DNA from: Simmondsia chinensis
Taxonomy: Eukaryota; Streptophyta; Magnoliopsida; Caryophyllales; Simmondsiaceae
Assembly: GCA_018398585.1 (NCBI GenBank)
Contig: JAGTTD010000007.1
Span: 33,880,911 to 33,944,910 of the forward strand
Direction of reading: 5' to 3'
DNA length: 64,000 bases
The translations under genes and the position numbers were made by a program. This document shows, piece by piece, positions 19,803 to 32,580 of this stretch (positions are counted from its first letter, which is position 1; each line of letters starts with the position of its first letter). Below the pieces are notes generated by a model. It ran no database searches and was not told where the DNA came from. It saw nothing but the letters and a program-made list of their open reading frames with translations.

Positions 19803-20135
19803 AACTTTGGAGAAGCAGTGTTTTTAATTTTATTTAAATTAATTTTTTTATTTTTTATTTTTAATTTTGACTTCATGTTTTATTTTATAACAAAATTAAT
19901 CCCTCATCTTTTTAATTTTTAGCTAATTTTGGTTACAATATAAGAGACTAATTTTGTCATAAAATAAAACTTGAATAACTATTTTGAACAAAAGAATAGA
20001 TGAAGGACTAATTTAAACAAATTTAAAAAGTTAAGGGACGAATTTGAATAAAATTATAAAGGTGAGAGACTAATTTGAATTAAAAAAAGATAAATTTGAA
20101 CAAATTTAAAAAAATAAAGGACCAATTGTGTAAAT
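19803..20135. mobile_element. Foldback element, relative of 18682-19273
   Basis: Left 'ttaattttatttaaatt...cttcatgttttattttataac' mirrors right 'cataaaataaaacttgaa ... aggactaatttaaacaaa'. It is AT-rich and non-coding, with ends that pair only loosely. It sits just upstream of the kinase promoter. Confidence 0.5.
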
Positions 20136-21472
20136 AACTCTACTTTTGAGGCTTCAAGCTGGCGTTTTAATGGAGTCCTTTATACGCATAAAATTTTAAA
20201 AGTTTTAGTATTAGAACTTATTTATATTAATAATTCAATTTTTTAAAATACCACCCCCTAAAATTTGCAGCCCTTAAATTTTAGGGATTGCAAGCGGGTG
20301 CTTCTGTTGTTTGAGATTATATTCAGCCCTGTTTTATATACATATATAATGAAGTATTTAAAATTTTAATATTTTATCATGTATTTTATGTCGAAGTTTG
20401 ATGAATTTCTAATATGACGAGTTTTATATAGGATATATTGATTTAGTACACGATTATGATAATATATAAAGAACATGTCAATATTTTTCATAAAAATTCA
20501 ACGAATTACTATAAAAAATTTACTTAATTTTGATGAAAACTCCCTATATATTGTCGAATTTATGTATCACGTCAACATATTTTGTCAAAAAATCATGAGA
20601 TTCTATTTTAATGGAACAATTATATATTTTCAGAATTATGTTCGACTTTAATATTTTCAATTAAATCTATTAAATTTTGCCATAATAATATTTAATTGAT
20701 AAAATTCAAAAGCTTCAGGTGCATTAATGATAAAATTTTCAACCTCAAGTATTATATATATTAAAACGTCATATTACTTAAGTAATTAATCGTCAAATCT
20801 TAGGATATTTATATAATGATTTTCCTTTAATTAATTTGGTATTTTTAAATGAAGAACTTTACACTTTTCTTCTTTTCCTTTTCCTTTTCCTTTTTCTTTT
20901 TTGTTTTTCTTCCTCTCTTTTTGTTTAATAATTATTACAGAGGGACTTCTGATTTGTCTTTGGCTTCATCAATCTTTGGACAAATTTAGGATTGATATTG
21001 GTTAGTGAAATTTTTAAGGGAAAAATTTTTTTTTTTTTGGTTAATGTCAAAATAATAATAATAAATTTTGTGATTTTGTTGTATTAAAATTACCCTGACA
21101 TTAGCAAAAAATATCTTGACAATATCACAACCCTTGACGTTTCATATTAATTAATATAAAGTAGACTACTAGTTAGTTGGAAAGAGTCCATCATCTATTT
21201 ATAATACACTTATATATAGTATGTTGTGTTATTAAATACAAATGATCGTATGCACATTTAATTTTATAGTTTTAACTCTTCAATTATGTCCTATGTTTGA
21301 CTGAAACAATAATGTGTTGAGGGTTTTTTTTTTTTTTTTTTTTGAGCTAATTCAGGCTAATCAGTCTCTCAAACCTATAGTTTACTTAGGCTAGTCACAT
21401 GGGTATACTCAATACCATAAGGGATATCGGGGTCTTGACCCTCACACGAGTCATGTCTGTGGAACTTGTCAT
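20136..21472. other. AT-rich intergenic region, no gene seen
   Basis: Only AT-rich sequence, a 'ccttttcc' pyrimidine stretch near 20870-20920 and a T-run at 21327-21344 are visible. There are no convincing open frames or terminal repeats. Confidence 0.55.
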
Positions 21473-23765
21473 GTGAACCTTTTATCAGACACTCTTTTTC
21501 CTACGGTTCATTTGTTCAATCCTTGTCATCTCCGATGCTCTTTACTGTTGTTACTTATGTTAGTACCAACTGCATTAGACCTGCCGATGTCCACTCCAAT
21601 TGTCATTGCGATGGCACCAACAGCGCTGGTTGAACCCTTTGGCATCGCCAATGCTGCGGATAGCCATGGTACAATGGAATCCCCTTTCTGATAGCAACCA
21701 GTTGACCAACGCGAGCATCACGCTGGTTCCTACTCAATCATTCCCTTTTCACCTTCCTCCAAGGTGTCTCGCACCTTTATTATGTCATCTCCCTTAAGTT
21801 CTCGTGCCCAGTGTCTAGTCATGCGTCCTATAAGTTCTTTGTGTCTCCTCACAAGGTTGCAGTGCTCAGCTAACCTCATCTACCTCTACAATAGCCATGA
21901 CATCGACATTATCACCAGGCTTAATTTCCTCCTTGGATATGTCTCCCTCGGTTTCTTTTTGCACTTCTATCTCTGAGTCACAAAGCATTCATTCCATGAT
22001 CACACATTCTAAGTTGGGCATCCATAAGCCTTATTATCCTTTTTCGCTTTCTGCTCTTACCTTGATTTCTGAGCCCATACGCTACTCATAGGTAGCTGAC
22101 TAAGGATACGAAGTGGAGAAATACAATGGCTTAGAAGTTTAATACTTTGCTTCAGAACCACAATTAGGACTTCATTCCCTATGACTTGTCCGTAACATCG
22201 TGGGTAGTATGTGAAAGTATAAGGTCAAGTACAAGCTCGCTGGATCGGTTGGGCGCTATAAGGCTCGCTTTGTGGCACAGGATTTTACCCAAATTGGTAT
22301 AGATCATAATGAGATCTTCAATCTTGTTTTCAAGCCTTCCGCGATACAAACTTGTTATTTTCCATTCAGTAATCCTAACTTGGATGATCCCACAACTAGA
22401 TGTTAAGAATGAGTTCCTTCATAACTTCCTTAATGAGGAAGTTTACGTCAAACAATCCTTGGGATTTATATGTGTCAATTGTACATGGTCATTTATGGTC
22501 TTAAATAGATGCCTAGAGCCTTGTTTAAGAGCTTTAGCACGGCACTTTTACATTTGAGTTTTTAGTGATCCCATGCTGATCCCTCACTTTTTGTCTGCCA
22601 TTTGAGTCAAGATATTATACATCTCTTTTTGTACGTTGATGGCATCATCATCATTGGTGATAAACCTGGTCTTATTTACCTCATCCTGGTTCTTTCCACA
22701 CAACTTGCCAAGAAAGACCTAGTTGACCTCCATTGCTTCCTCAAGATCGAGGCTTGCCGTAGTCCCACCTCTTTCTTCCTTTACTAACACAAGTATCCAA
22801 TAGACCTCCTTACTCGCTTTGACATGTCCCATACTAAGTCCATTAAAACTCCTCCCCCACCCTAGACTAGCGTCTCACACAATGATAGACTGCTAGTAAC
22901 TGAACCGACCATATACAAGAGTGTGGTGTGTGCTCTGTAGTACATCACCTTCAATTGATCATATATCTTGTCTCTTGTAAACCTCATTAGAGTGTATATG
23001 CACTCTCCCAAGGAACCACATTGGCATATGGTCAAACAAACCATGTGCTATGTGAAGGGAACTATTGACTGTGGCCTTCAATATCAACCTAGTTGTGATG
23101 TTTGCATGAGAACACATGTCGATGTGGATTGTAGAGTTGTCTCGATGGTAGACATTCAAGTTCTCGCTGTTTGATTTTTTTGTGGCCCAAGCTTATTCTC
23201 ATGGAGGGCTAAGAAGCAGCCTACAGTTTCTAAATCCACCGTAAAATCGAAGAAGACACTAGCCTACTGTGTTGTGGAGACCAATTGGATTCCTCATGTA
23301 TTACGTGATATCGGGGTGGTCCATAGACTTTTAGTTAACCTTCTTGTGTCAACATTTCCGCCAGATGTCTCTCGGCTAATTTGACTGAGACTAATCATAC
23401 CAAGAATGTAGATGATGATTTTCTCCCTTTCTCAAGACACAAGTGCATGGTGACATTCAAGTTCGATATATTATCACGAGTTGGCAGACATCTTCATGAA
23501 GGGCCCATCCCCTTCTTAATTTTTTGAACATTGGGCCCATCCCCTTCTTTTTTTTTTTTTTTTTTTTTTGAACATTGGGCCCGTCCTCTTCTGGGTTTTG
23601 ATACTTTATGGACAATCTTTTAGTGGTTTCCTCCATTTTAGATTGAGGGGGACATATTAGTATATATAAGTCTGTTAATATTATTCTAGTCGTGTTCCTT
23701 CTAAGACTCGACTTAAATTTTACGTATTTATTTTCTATAAATATGGTATGTGACAACTCTAATAT
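21473..23765 (+). mobile_element. Decayed Ty1/copia retrotransposon (copy C)
   Basis: The pol 3' half is recognisable in several frames. RT starts with KYKVKYKLAGSVGRYKARFV (~22217-22280), then LDVKNEFLHNFLNEEVYVKQ (~22396-22455) and the YVDG box, a variant of YVDD, at ~22629. RNase H shows HWHMVKQTMCYVKGTIDCGL (~23020-23080), SWRAKKQP (~23200) and the end ADI-MKGP (~23490). A polypurine tract gattgaggggga at 23641-23652 is followed by LTR-like tattag, as in copia A at 35651-35670. It has many stops and frameshifts. Gag, protease and integrase are not clear and the 5' LTR was not found. Confidence 0.75.
23490..23592. repeat. Short direct repeats with a poly-T run inside copia C
   Basis: The phrase 'gggcccatccccttctt' occurs at about 23500 and 23534, with a third variant 'gggcccgtcctcttct' at about 23577. 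The second and third are separated by about 20 T. It looks like local slippage duplication. Confidence 0.6.
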
Positions 23766-23769
23766 TTAG

Positions 23770-24635
23770 GTGTCTATTCTATTTTTCCGTCCACTTAAAT
23801 TTAGTATAAGTTATGATTCTTTTACAATAAAAAAGTTAAGAATAGTCCCCCCTCCCCCAAAAATATATGGAAATATTGTACTATAGTTACGAGAAAGACC
23901 AGTAGCGGATTCAGAAATTCAACAATGCAGGGTCCATATTTAGAATAAAAATAAAATAAAAATAATAATTTAAATAATAATTATCTGTCTCTGTGTATAT
24001 ATATATTATAGAAATTTAAAAAACTAAAAATATGAACATATGTAAATTTTTTTGATATGAACAACATATGTAAATATAATTATATTAATGTCATGATTTA
24101 CTTTTAATGCTACGAAGTAACAAATTTTTTACAAATTATATGATTTTTTGGTATAGTTAATTTTTATCGTAATAAAAAATGAGCTTTCACTATCAAGTTT
24201 AAACAATTACAATGCAAAAATATGCGAGCTTATTTGTATCATAAAAATTAACAGGCAAAAAAGGAGTAAAATTCCGCTTTCATTAAGTAGTGTGTACATA
24301 TATACCTGCTTAGTATTGTTTTCTGTTTTCTATTTTGGTTTTATAACAATCAACAATTGTTTGCATTTTTCAGTTTTTAACAAATAACTTTAGTTTTTAA
24401 TAAATAATTTTAGTTTTCAACAACCAGTATTAGGACAAAAGAGAGAGGGACTGCAAAATGTATGTAAAGTGGCGGGCAAGCGTTAATAGACTGCAAGCAG
24501 GGGCGATAGACGACAACAAGCTATCGGTGGGTGCAGCAAGTGGTGGCAAGCAGAGGGTTACAGGCGGAGGCGTTGGGTGGGCAGCAAACGGCCTGCAGGA
24601 GGAGGCAACAAGCAATGGCAAGCGGCTGTGGGCGG
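23770..24635. other. AT-rich then GC-rich spacer, no gene seen
   Basis: AT-rich sequence runs to ~24430. A GC-rich tract with loose 'ggcaagc'/'ggcggagg' repeats follows (24470-24640) and continues at 27716-27850 on the other side of the hAT insertion. No gene is supported. Confidence 0.5.
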
Positions 24636-24643
24636 GCGACGAG

Positions 24644-27600
24644 TAGAGGTGGCCACCGGTCCGGGCTGGCGCCGGCCTGTGAGGCGGGCCTGGCCCGGCT
24701 CGGCCCGCAGGCCCGGGCCCAATAGAGCCGTTGGGCTCTTTACAAAAGAGCCGTTCAACGGCTTATTTTTTTTAAAAAAAAATTATATTTTTTTTTCCTA
24801 TAAATACTTAAACCTCCCCAACCCATTTCCTCACCAAATATTCAATCCTCTCTTCTCTCTCTATACATTTATCATCTCCCATCTTCTCTAACTTTGCTAA
24901 TTGCAAAAATTGTGCTATAAAGTTCGAAGTTCGTAAAGTATTTGGCTGAAGTTCGAATTTCATTGTTCTCTCGTTTCGGTAATTTTAGTATCGCAATTTT
25001 ATTTGATTCTCATTTTTAGTTATTTAATTTGCATTACTACTTGCATTTTATAAATACTAATCACTTATACTAATATGGCACACGACTCTTCATCATTCTC
25101 TAGAGCCGGTCGTGCTAGTTCTAGCTCTTTTCGGCCACCCAGAATCCCTAAAAGGAGTAGAATTGTCTTATTTGATACTGAAGAACGAGCTTTTATATAA
25201 CTAGACCCAACACCCCCAAACACTGATGATAGCATAGATTATGACTTTTTACAACAATAAGATTATCATGAGTCAGGTGGTGGTGGGGTTGGAGACTCAC
25301 AAACTGATGAGGAACCCGCCCCCACCACCGAAGCCCAGCCTGAAACTAGTATCAGTGCTAGTAGGCGTACAACTAGTTGGGTATGGAAGCACTTTACCCT
25401 TAATAAGACAACTAATAAAGCAACTTGTAAATTATGTGACCCACCTAAGGATTTTAGTCATCAACCTGGCAGTGGGACGGGCACATTAAACAGACATATA
25501 CTTAGGTGCCACCCCGAGCAATACCCAGAAAAGAGCCAACAACGTCTAGTACAGCAAGTAACCGGTGCACTTACTAATTTTAGGTTCTCTCAAGAGAGCA
25601 ACCAAAAGGGGCCAGCTAAATATATAATTTTGAGTGAAAGGCCTTTTAATACCGGCGAAGACCCAAATTTCGTCAACTACCTCCAACGAAATATGAACCC
25701 CGCCATTGTAAAGATTCCTCGGAACACCGTAAAGCGGGAAGCTTTTACGTTGTACCACGGGATGAAAGCTAGGGTCTTCACACATTTTGTGAAGAACACG
25801 AGCATGTTCTCGTTGACGTCGGACTTATGGACGTCAAAACCTGGCCAACCTTATATGTGCATAACGGCATACTGGACCAATGAATCCTTCATCATCCAAA
25901 AGAGGATAATTCATTTTGGACTTTTAGATTGCCCCCACAATGCTGAGATAATTACGGGTGTGATTATGTCGGCAGTCCGCGACTGGGGCATAGAGCGACG
26001 TATCTTCAGTATTACGTTCGACAATGCTACCAATAACACTGCAGTCGTTATACATTTAATTAGGCAAATGAGACCCATGTTAGGTGGGAAGTGTTTCCAT
26101 ATTCGTTGCATTTGTCTCATTTTGCATTTAATGGTAATGGATGGTTTAGATCTTATAAAAGCATCCCTTACCACCTTAAGATCCGTAATAATATCTGTTA
26201 AATCATCCAACACTAGCAAAAGAAAATTTAAAAATTTATGTAGGTTGCATAACATAGAATATAAACAATTTAAATTAGACTCCCAAACTAGGTGGTCGTC
26301 TACGGTAGAAATGTTAGAACGCATTCTACCATACAAAGACGTTCTAATGGAATACGCCCAGGAAAATCGTGCAGAATGGAGCGATTACAACCTGGCCGGT
26401 ATAAATTGGGAGACAATAGATCAAATTTGTAACTTTTTTGCATGTTTAAAGAGGAAACGACATTTTTTTCGGGTTGCTACTATCCGACCATGCCTCAAGC
26501 AATATCAAGATTGCTTGATATTGTCAATTGGATGGTGGGTAATGAATCCAACCCCGTTTTGTTCGCATCGATTCAGGCAATGAAAGAAAAGTTTGCCAAA
26601 TATTATTCTGAACTACCTCTTACATACTGCTTGGCAACTATTTTAGATCCTCATTGTAAACGCGGGGGTTTCAACTTGTTTTGCCAACATTTTTTCAAGT
26701 ATTTGCATCCTACTCTTAATATCGACACTTTCATTGCCGATGTCGATAATGACATGCATAGTTTATTTTCTCAATATTCCCGTCAATTAGCGTCCAATAA
26801 TCCTAGTACTGCTGCAGTAGGATCTTCTACATCTAGTGGAAGTAGTTCACACACGTCATATTCGTGGAAGCTGTTGGAGCAATTTGCGCCCACAGTAGTC
26901 CCCCACGTCATGTGACGAGCTAGATTATTATTTGCGGACACCGATGGTCCATATTTTAGGGCCGTCGGCCAATCGGCATTTTGACCTTTTATAATGGTGG
27001 AACACAAACCAAACCCAATATCCCGTGCTTTCCACCATGGCACGTGATATTCTAAGTTGTCCGGTGTCTTCAGTAGCATCGGAGTGTGCTTTCAGTCTTA
27101 GTGGCAGGTTGCTTGGAACGAAGAGGACGAAGCTACAGCCGTCAAGCTTAGAGATGTCCGTGTGCTTGAAGGATTGGCTACTAGCAGAGGCAAGAGATCA
27201 ACAGAGAATGAAGCTGGATTCATCGAGCGATGAAGAAGACGACCACACAACTGATACCTCAAATGATGGCCTAGATACCCCCCAAGGCGACTGATATCAA
27301 CAGATATCAACACTTTTGTATGTCAATTATTTACTTTTAAATATTTACGTCAAAAGACGACCACACCCCCCATATGTCAAACTTTGTGTTTTTTGATAAA
27401 CAAATTTGTAATTTTAAATATTAGGCCTCAACTACGTTGTATTTGTACTTGTATTTGTTACGTTATTTATGTACCATTATTTTTTTTGATAAGATACTTA
27501 CCATTACTTATTGTATATTTTATTTTATTACATATATTTAACATTATTTTTTTTTTTTGTATATTTTTGAATCTCATATTATTTATCAATGAATTACAAT

Positions 27601-27707
27601 AATTTTAGTACAAAATGACTCTGTATTATTTAAATTTTTTTTTCCTTTAAAAAGGCGGGCCTGTAGCGAGCCCGGGCCCGGCCCAGCCCGCTCGTTGGCC
27701 ACCTCTA
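24644..27707 (+). mobile_element. hAT transposon with broken transposase
   Basis: Terminal inverted repeats tagaggtggcca / tggccacctcta bound a 3064-bp element. The 8-bp TSD is GCGACGAG (24636-24643) against GCGATGAG (27708-27715), one mismatch. Subterminal zones are GC-rich with 'ggcccgggccc' motifs. It encodes a hAT transposase relic. The non-autonomous element at 31621-32907 uses the same termini. Confidence 0.88.
25075..27294 (+). pseudogene. hAT-family transposase, disrupted
   Basis: A frame starting at ATG 25075 has two early in-frame stops (near 25198 and 25258). It then gives a BED-type zinc finger (WVWKHFTLNKTTNKATCKLC with LNRHILRCH, ~25375-25515). The catalytic core runs from 25630 to about 26450 in the same frame: SLTSDLWTSKPGQPYMCITA, SITFDNATNN and CFHIRCICLILHLMV. 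The frame shifts near 26450 and continues to 26915 (LPLTYCLATILDPHCKRGGF). After another break the C-terminal dimerisation domain follows (27025-27294): MARDILSCPVSSVASECAFS then SGRLLGTKRTKLQPSSLEM, ending in an acidic tail. Length and domain order match plant hAT transposases of ~700 residues. At least four lesions make this copy inactive. Confidence 0.85.
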
Positions 27708-27715
27708 GCGATGAG

Positions 27716-29455
27716 CCCTAGGCGCGGCGAAGGGACTATGAGTAAAGGATACCGGTAGGCAGCGAAAGGCGGCTAGTGAAGGCGATGGCCAACGGTGAGG
27801 TGGACGGTGGCGACGGAGGGTAGCGGGCAGATAAGGGTGGGGTGAAAAAGAAAGAAGAAATATTAGGGAAACAAATGCAGATCCATGGTTATTAAACTTT
27901 CAATTCGGATCTTAGAATCTTATGATTATACGATTCCACAATCGTCGATCAATTAAGATTCTAAGTAGAATCTTAATTTTACGGAATCTTACAATCCATT
28001 CATTAGATTAAACTAACAGATAGGATAATGATGCAATTTTACGATTCTACTGTTCTGCTTCGATCTACCTACGCATGCGTAAAATTTTAAAAAGTAAACA
28101 AATTGAAAAATATTTTAAACGAATTTACTTTCTTACCCTGAATTAAAATAAACTTAAATTAAGTTTGTATATACTTCCGTCAAACTTAAATCAAACTTAG
28201 TTTCAAGTTGTAACATTAATATAAAGTTTGATAAGTAACATATATCTTGAAAACTATCATGATTATTTGAGCATATAATAACATATCTATGTTATATAAC
28301 AATGTTTTATCATATTTGATCCTTGTAGTAGAATCTTACGATTTTTTATTCAATCCTACAATTCTGATTCTATAAGCCTCTGGCGATCCTAAGTAAAATC
28401 CCGATTCTATCAATCTTGGCAAAAACACAAACCAAAAATTAAAAAATAAATAAATAAATAAAGACTTTTGGTTTTGAGTTTTCTGTTTATGTTTGTAAAA
28501 TTCAAGAGGATTTACAAACCAAAAATAGTTTTTAGCGCACAAACTGATTTATGTTTTTATCGAAAATAGTCAAAAGTATACAAAAATGGACGCACTCTTT
28601 TTTTGATAATTAGAGAGAAAACTCTCGATACAAGATCTAACGCACCCATGGAAGCAAAGCCCGAGAAAGCCCACAGGAGCGGGACAAAAAAGATAAGTAT
28701 CTCCTAGAACTACAAGCAATACACCTCTAAAAACCTAAACTTCTACACTTGTGCTAACTCCAGAGGTACTAAATCCTACGACGTGTAGAAACAAGCATCA
28801 AACTTAACCTAACACTCCAAAATGAAAGCACTTCAAACCCAATCCTCACCTTCTAGCATGATCAAACTCTTATTAGACCAAATAAAAGAAGACTCCAAAA
28901 TAGAAAAACACGTAGAGGACCTCCCCTTTTTCGTGTGATAGGAACCACTTACCACAACCACTCCACTCGATATCCAGCTCACAACAGCCCCAAGTAATCC
29001 ACGCATAAAGCACCAATGACATTAAGATCTGATGGGGGAAGAAGCACGACCTGACTTCTTATTTCGAAGTTTGTTCTTCTTCCGGATAACTCACCACTGG
29101 CTTCGCCTTTAAGAGAGCAAAAAAAGTCGATGCATGTTAGACTCATGACAATCATAGTTTAGGCCCAATATTTTTCCATTAAAAATTTGATTAATCAAAC
29201 TTTTGGGTTTTCTTTTTAAAAAAAAAAATCAGCTTGAAAATTTTTTATTTTTCTTTTTACCATCACAATTTTTAATTTTTCAGAAAACTACATCCAAAAG
29301 TCTAAAATTTTTTAGTAACCACCTTAAATCACACCGTTAATTGTTCTTACCTACTAGTAGTCTTTATATGAATTTTAGAGTTCTCGTCAAGCATGACTTA
29401 AAGTATTTAAGATGACAAAATATGTCATGAACCAACATAATGGGGAAAGAGTTGG
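27716..29455. other. Intergenic stretch with a foldback repeat; no gene
   Basis: After the GC-rich tail (to ~27850) comes a stretch (about 27888-28425) whose two sides mirror each other around 'gatcttagaatcttatgat' and 'tcctaagtaaaatcccgatt'. This is a pattern of decayed plant hAT- or MULE-type MITEs. Around 28597-29120 a minus-strand sequence ends in 'ctaattatcaaaaaaa', as a retroposon poly(A) end would. No open frame there is convincing. Confidence 0.4.
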
Positions 29456-29574
29456 TATTAGGATATATTCTATTGATATTATTTTGATAATATTTTATAA
29501 TTATTCTTGTACTCTTTACTATAAATATATACCTCACCAACCCTATTGGGTATGCTCACTAACCCATAATCTCA
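29456..29574 (+). repeat. 5' LTR of copia A
   Basis: The sequence runs tattaggatatattctattg...cccataatctca. It contains 'tactataaatatatacctc', a TATA-type core followed by a short leader. At 119 bp it is short for an LTR. Confidence 0.82.
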
Positions 29575-29576
29575 TA

Positions 29577-29588
29577 TAGTATCAGAGC
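29577..29588 (+). promoter_or_regulatory. Primer binding site of copia A
   Basis: TAGTATCAGAGC lies 2 bases after the LTR. It is one base off the usual initiator tRNA-Met complement TGGTATCAGAGC. Confidence 0.7.
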
Positions 29589-29735
29589 ATACCAAACCCT
29601 AAAACAAAAATTCTCTCCCCCTTCCTCTCACGAAACCCTAGCAGCTACTCGTGCTCGCTGCTGCCACCATCGCCCTTCTCCCCTCTCCTCTGGTCGCTTA
29701 CGTGTGGTATCTCCGGCAATTGAACTTGTGAACCT

Positions 29736-30244
29736 ATGGGTGCCTCCTCCTCTTCTCCCTCCCTCTCCAATACCGATGCCTTCCCTCCCCTATCTCCGGT
29801 CTCGGTTGCAGTCAACCGACCCCCCCCCCACCGCATTGGCTCACCTAACCCAGCCCCCGTCGCAATAGGCGGTGACCGCTTGCCCTACGTCAGCCTCCTC
29901 TCCTTCCGAGTTCAATCATGGGCTCCTGCTTCCTACTCTTCCCCTCTCATATGTTGATTCGGTCACGTCCTGTACAACTCATGGTATGTTCTCCTCCGGG
30001 TATAACCTCGGTTCTCTTTACTCCCTGTTCAATTTCCCCAATTACTCTACACCTCCCATGCCCAGGGCGCCACCCCTCCCCGCGCGCCGCCCCCCCCCCC
30101 AAATGAGCCTCTTCCCCCCTCATCTATTACAAATCTAATCACTCTTAAACTAAAAACCCCCACAGATTATATCACATGGCGTGAACAAATCTCTAAGGTT
30201 TTTCGTGCCCATTGACTCCTGGGTTTCGTCGATGGCTCAAATCT

Positions 30245-30279
<35 letters not shown>

Positions 30280-31020
30280 TTCCAAAATCAAATTTCTACA
30301 CCCACGGGTCAATATATCCCTAATCCTGATGCCATAACCTGGTCTTGCATTGACCAAAGCATTACGGCATGCTTATCTGCTTCCCTAGACCGCCCAGTCC
30401 TTAATGATGTCATTCATCATCCCACCTCTCGTGAGATGTGGGATGCCCTACCCAAACGCTTTTGTGACCACTCCCTCACCAGGGAATTTGACCTACACTC
30501 CCAACTCGTCACTCTACGTAAAGACAATAAAACCATGACCGCATACCTTACTGAACTTTAAACCAGAGTCGAGGATCTAACAGCTATAGATTCACGGGTG
30601 TCAAACCGTGAGCTCCTCCACTATGCCCTCTTTGGTCTTCCTCCGGAGTATGCCGCGTTTAATACCTTCACTCGCCAGTCGTCTCGTAATCTCCCTTTTG
30701 AGCAACTCAAGATTGCATTGTTAGATGAGGAAGATGCTCTTTCTCGCATGCACGCTCGCTCTTCCATTGATCACGGTCATGGCCTTACCACGAGTGGTGT
30801 GCCGTCGGACTATTTGGGTTCTGGTCGGGGTCGTGGAGGGCGTGGTCATAAGGGTCGTGGACACAACAATAAAAATCGCAATGGGAATAATGGGGGTCGT
30901 GGTGCGCACGGTCAAGGCCACCAACAGTCTCCTGGTACAAGTATGGCTCCTACTGGTGCTCCTCCTCCGTATCCATAGAACTGGGGTCGTTCTGCAGGCA
31001 TGAACCCTCGTCCGCCTCAT
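29736..31020 (+). pseudogene. Copia A gag (UBN2-type), disrupted
   Basis: An ATG at 29736 opens a Ser/Pro-rich leader (MGASSSSPSLSNTDAFPPLS), then the frame changes. The conserved gag part lies at 30181-30978: DQSITACLSASLDRPVLNDV, TSREMWDALPKRFCDHSLTR, then an in-frame stop at ~30559, then LLHYALFGLPPEYAAFNTFT and LKIALLDEEDALSRMHA. A Gly/Arg-rich RNA-binding tail follows (GRGRGGRGHKGRGHNNKNRN). A 32-base C run at 30246-30277 encodes polyproline and probably varies in length. The zinc knuckle is not clean. Confidence 0.75.
30246..30277. repeat. Poly-C run (32 C) inside copia A gag
   Basis: A homopolymer of 32 C in the gag frame. It is rare in plant DNA and prone to slippage and to sequencing or assembly error. 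Confidence 0.9.
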
Positions 31021-31074
31021 GATGGTATACTCGGTGCTGGTCCTTAGTTTGTCAGATTTGTCATCAAGCTGGTC

Positions 31075-32549
31075 ATGCTGCCTCTCTTGTCCCTTACTGC
31101 TATGTCAACTCTAACCTCTCCCAATCCCTCTCAGCCACGTCTGTCACTGATCATGCTGATCCTACATGGTACCCCCGGACTCCGGGGTGTCCAATCATAT
31201 GACTTCCAACGCATGTATTTTAACTCAACACAATGTTTATCGTGGTTCAAAATCAATACAAGTTGGCAATGGATCTTCATTACCGGTTATACATGTTGGT
31301 TTTTCGAAAATTCGTGCTAAAACTCGTGACATGTTGCTTCCTAACATTATGTTGGTTTCTGGCCTTGCATACAACCTCTTGTCTATTAAACAGTTTTGTC
31401 GTGATAATAACTGTGTTGTTGAGTTCGATTCTTCTTCTTTTTGTGTTAAGGACAAGGTTACGGGGACAGCACTTCTTAGGATATGCAGTGAAATACGGGT
31501 TTTCTCCTCATCCTCCTAGACTTGTTGCACGGACAGTCACAGCTGAGCTATGGCATAGGCGCTTAGGTCATTTAGGGAATTCTATTTAGACACTTTACAT
31601 ACTCGCTCCTTGATTACTGGTAGAGGTGGCAATTGAGTCAACTGGGTCAAGTTCGGGTGAACCCGTACGGGCTTGGGTCATCTCGTGTTTGCAATGGACT
31701 CAAGTCGGGTCGGGCTCAGGTCAACCCAATTGGGTTCGGGTCATCTTGGACTTTCGACTATGCTCAGGTCAGGTTGGGTCACGGTCAAGTTATTTCGGGT
31801 TTGGGTCAACTCAATTTCAGGTCATCTCGGGTATGGGTCAATTCGGGTCGGGTTATACGGGTCTCGGATAATTATGGGTTGACCCATCAGGTTGTTTATT
31901 TTTGCTTAATATGTATATTTTATGAACTATAATTGTATTTATTTTTTTTAACATATTTTTTCTTGATCTATATTATATTATTAAATACAATATTTACTAT
32001 TATTATTTTTTTCAACCACTACCACCACTTCAATTTAAATGGAGAATATAAATATCATGTGAGTTATGTAAATTTAATATCTTAGTAGTGGATGATATCC
32101 ATATTCTCCCGAACATCTTTCCCTCATTATATATGTCTTTTTCAATCTTAACTTAATTGAGCGTACCCTATATAAATTCATAAAATGAATAATTTTCACG
32201 TAATAAAATAATTTTCTTTAACTGAATAAACTAAGAAAATGAATTTTGATTGAAAATATTTATGAAAAATTGACACTTTCCTTCATTTTGGGAAAAAATA
32301 TTTTTTGCAGAATTCGCATATTATATATGTCTCGTTTTTTAATTTTAACTTAATTGAGCATGAACTCCATGTAAATTCATAGAATGAAATAATTTTCTTT
32401 AACCAGAGAAACTAAAAAATATAATTTTGATTGAAAATATTTATGAAAAGTATTCTATATACAAAATTATTTTAAATATGAATAGCAAGGTAAGTGATAA
32501 ATTGTGTTTGCCTGGTTACCAGCCAAGTAATGGGAAACCAACCACGTGT

Positions 32550-32580
<31 letters not shown>

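Noticed and set aside
24430..24758. GC-rich ORFs on both strands
   Set aside because: They lie in a GC-rich low-complexity stretch crossing the hAT left boundary (24644), so no gene could span it before the insertion.
25911..26336. A 141-residue minus-strand ORF
   Set aside because: It is antisense to the hAT transposase core, whose plus-strand frame has clear family motifs.
31626..31932. Overlapping Gly/Ser/Val-rich ORFs in three frames
   Set aside because: All three frames are open because of the gggtcgggtc repeat array in the hAT arm. This is not coding.
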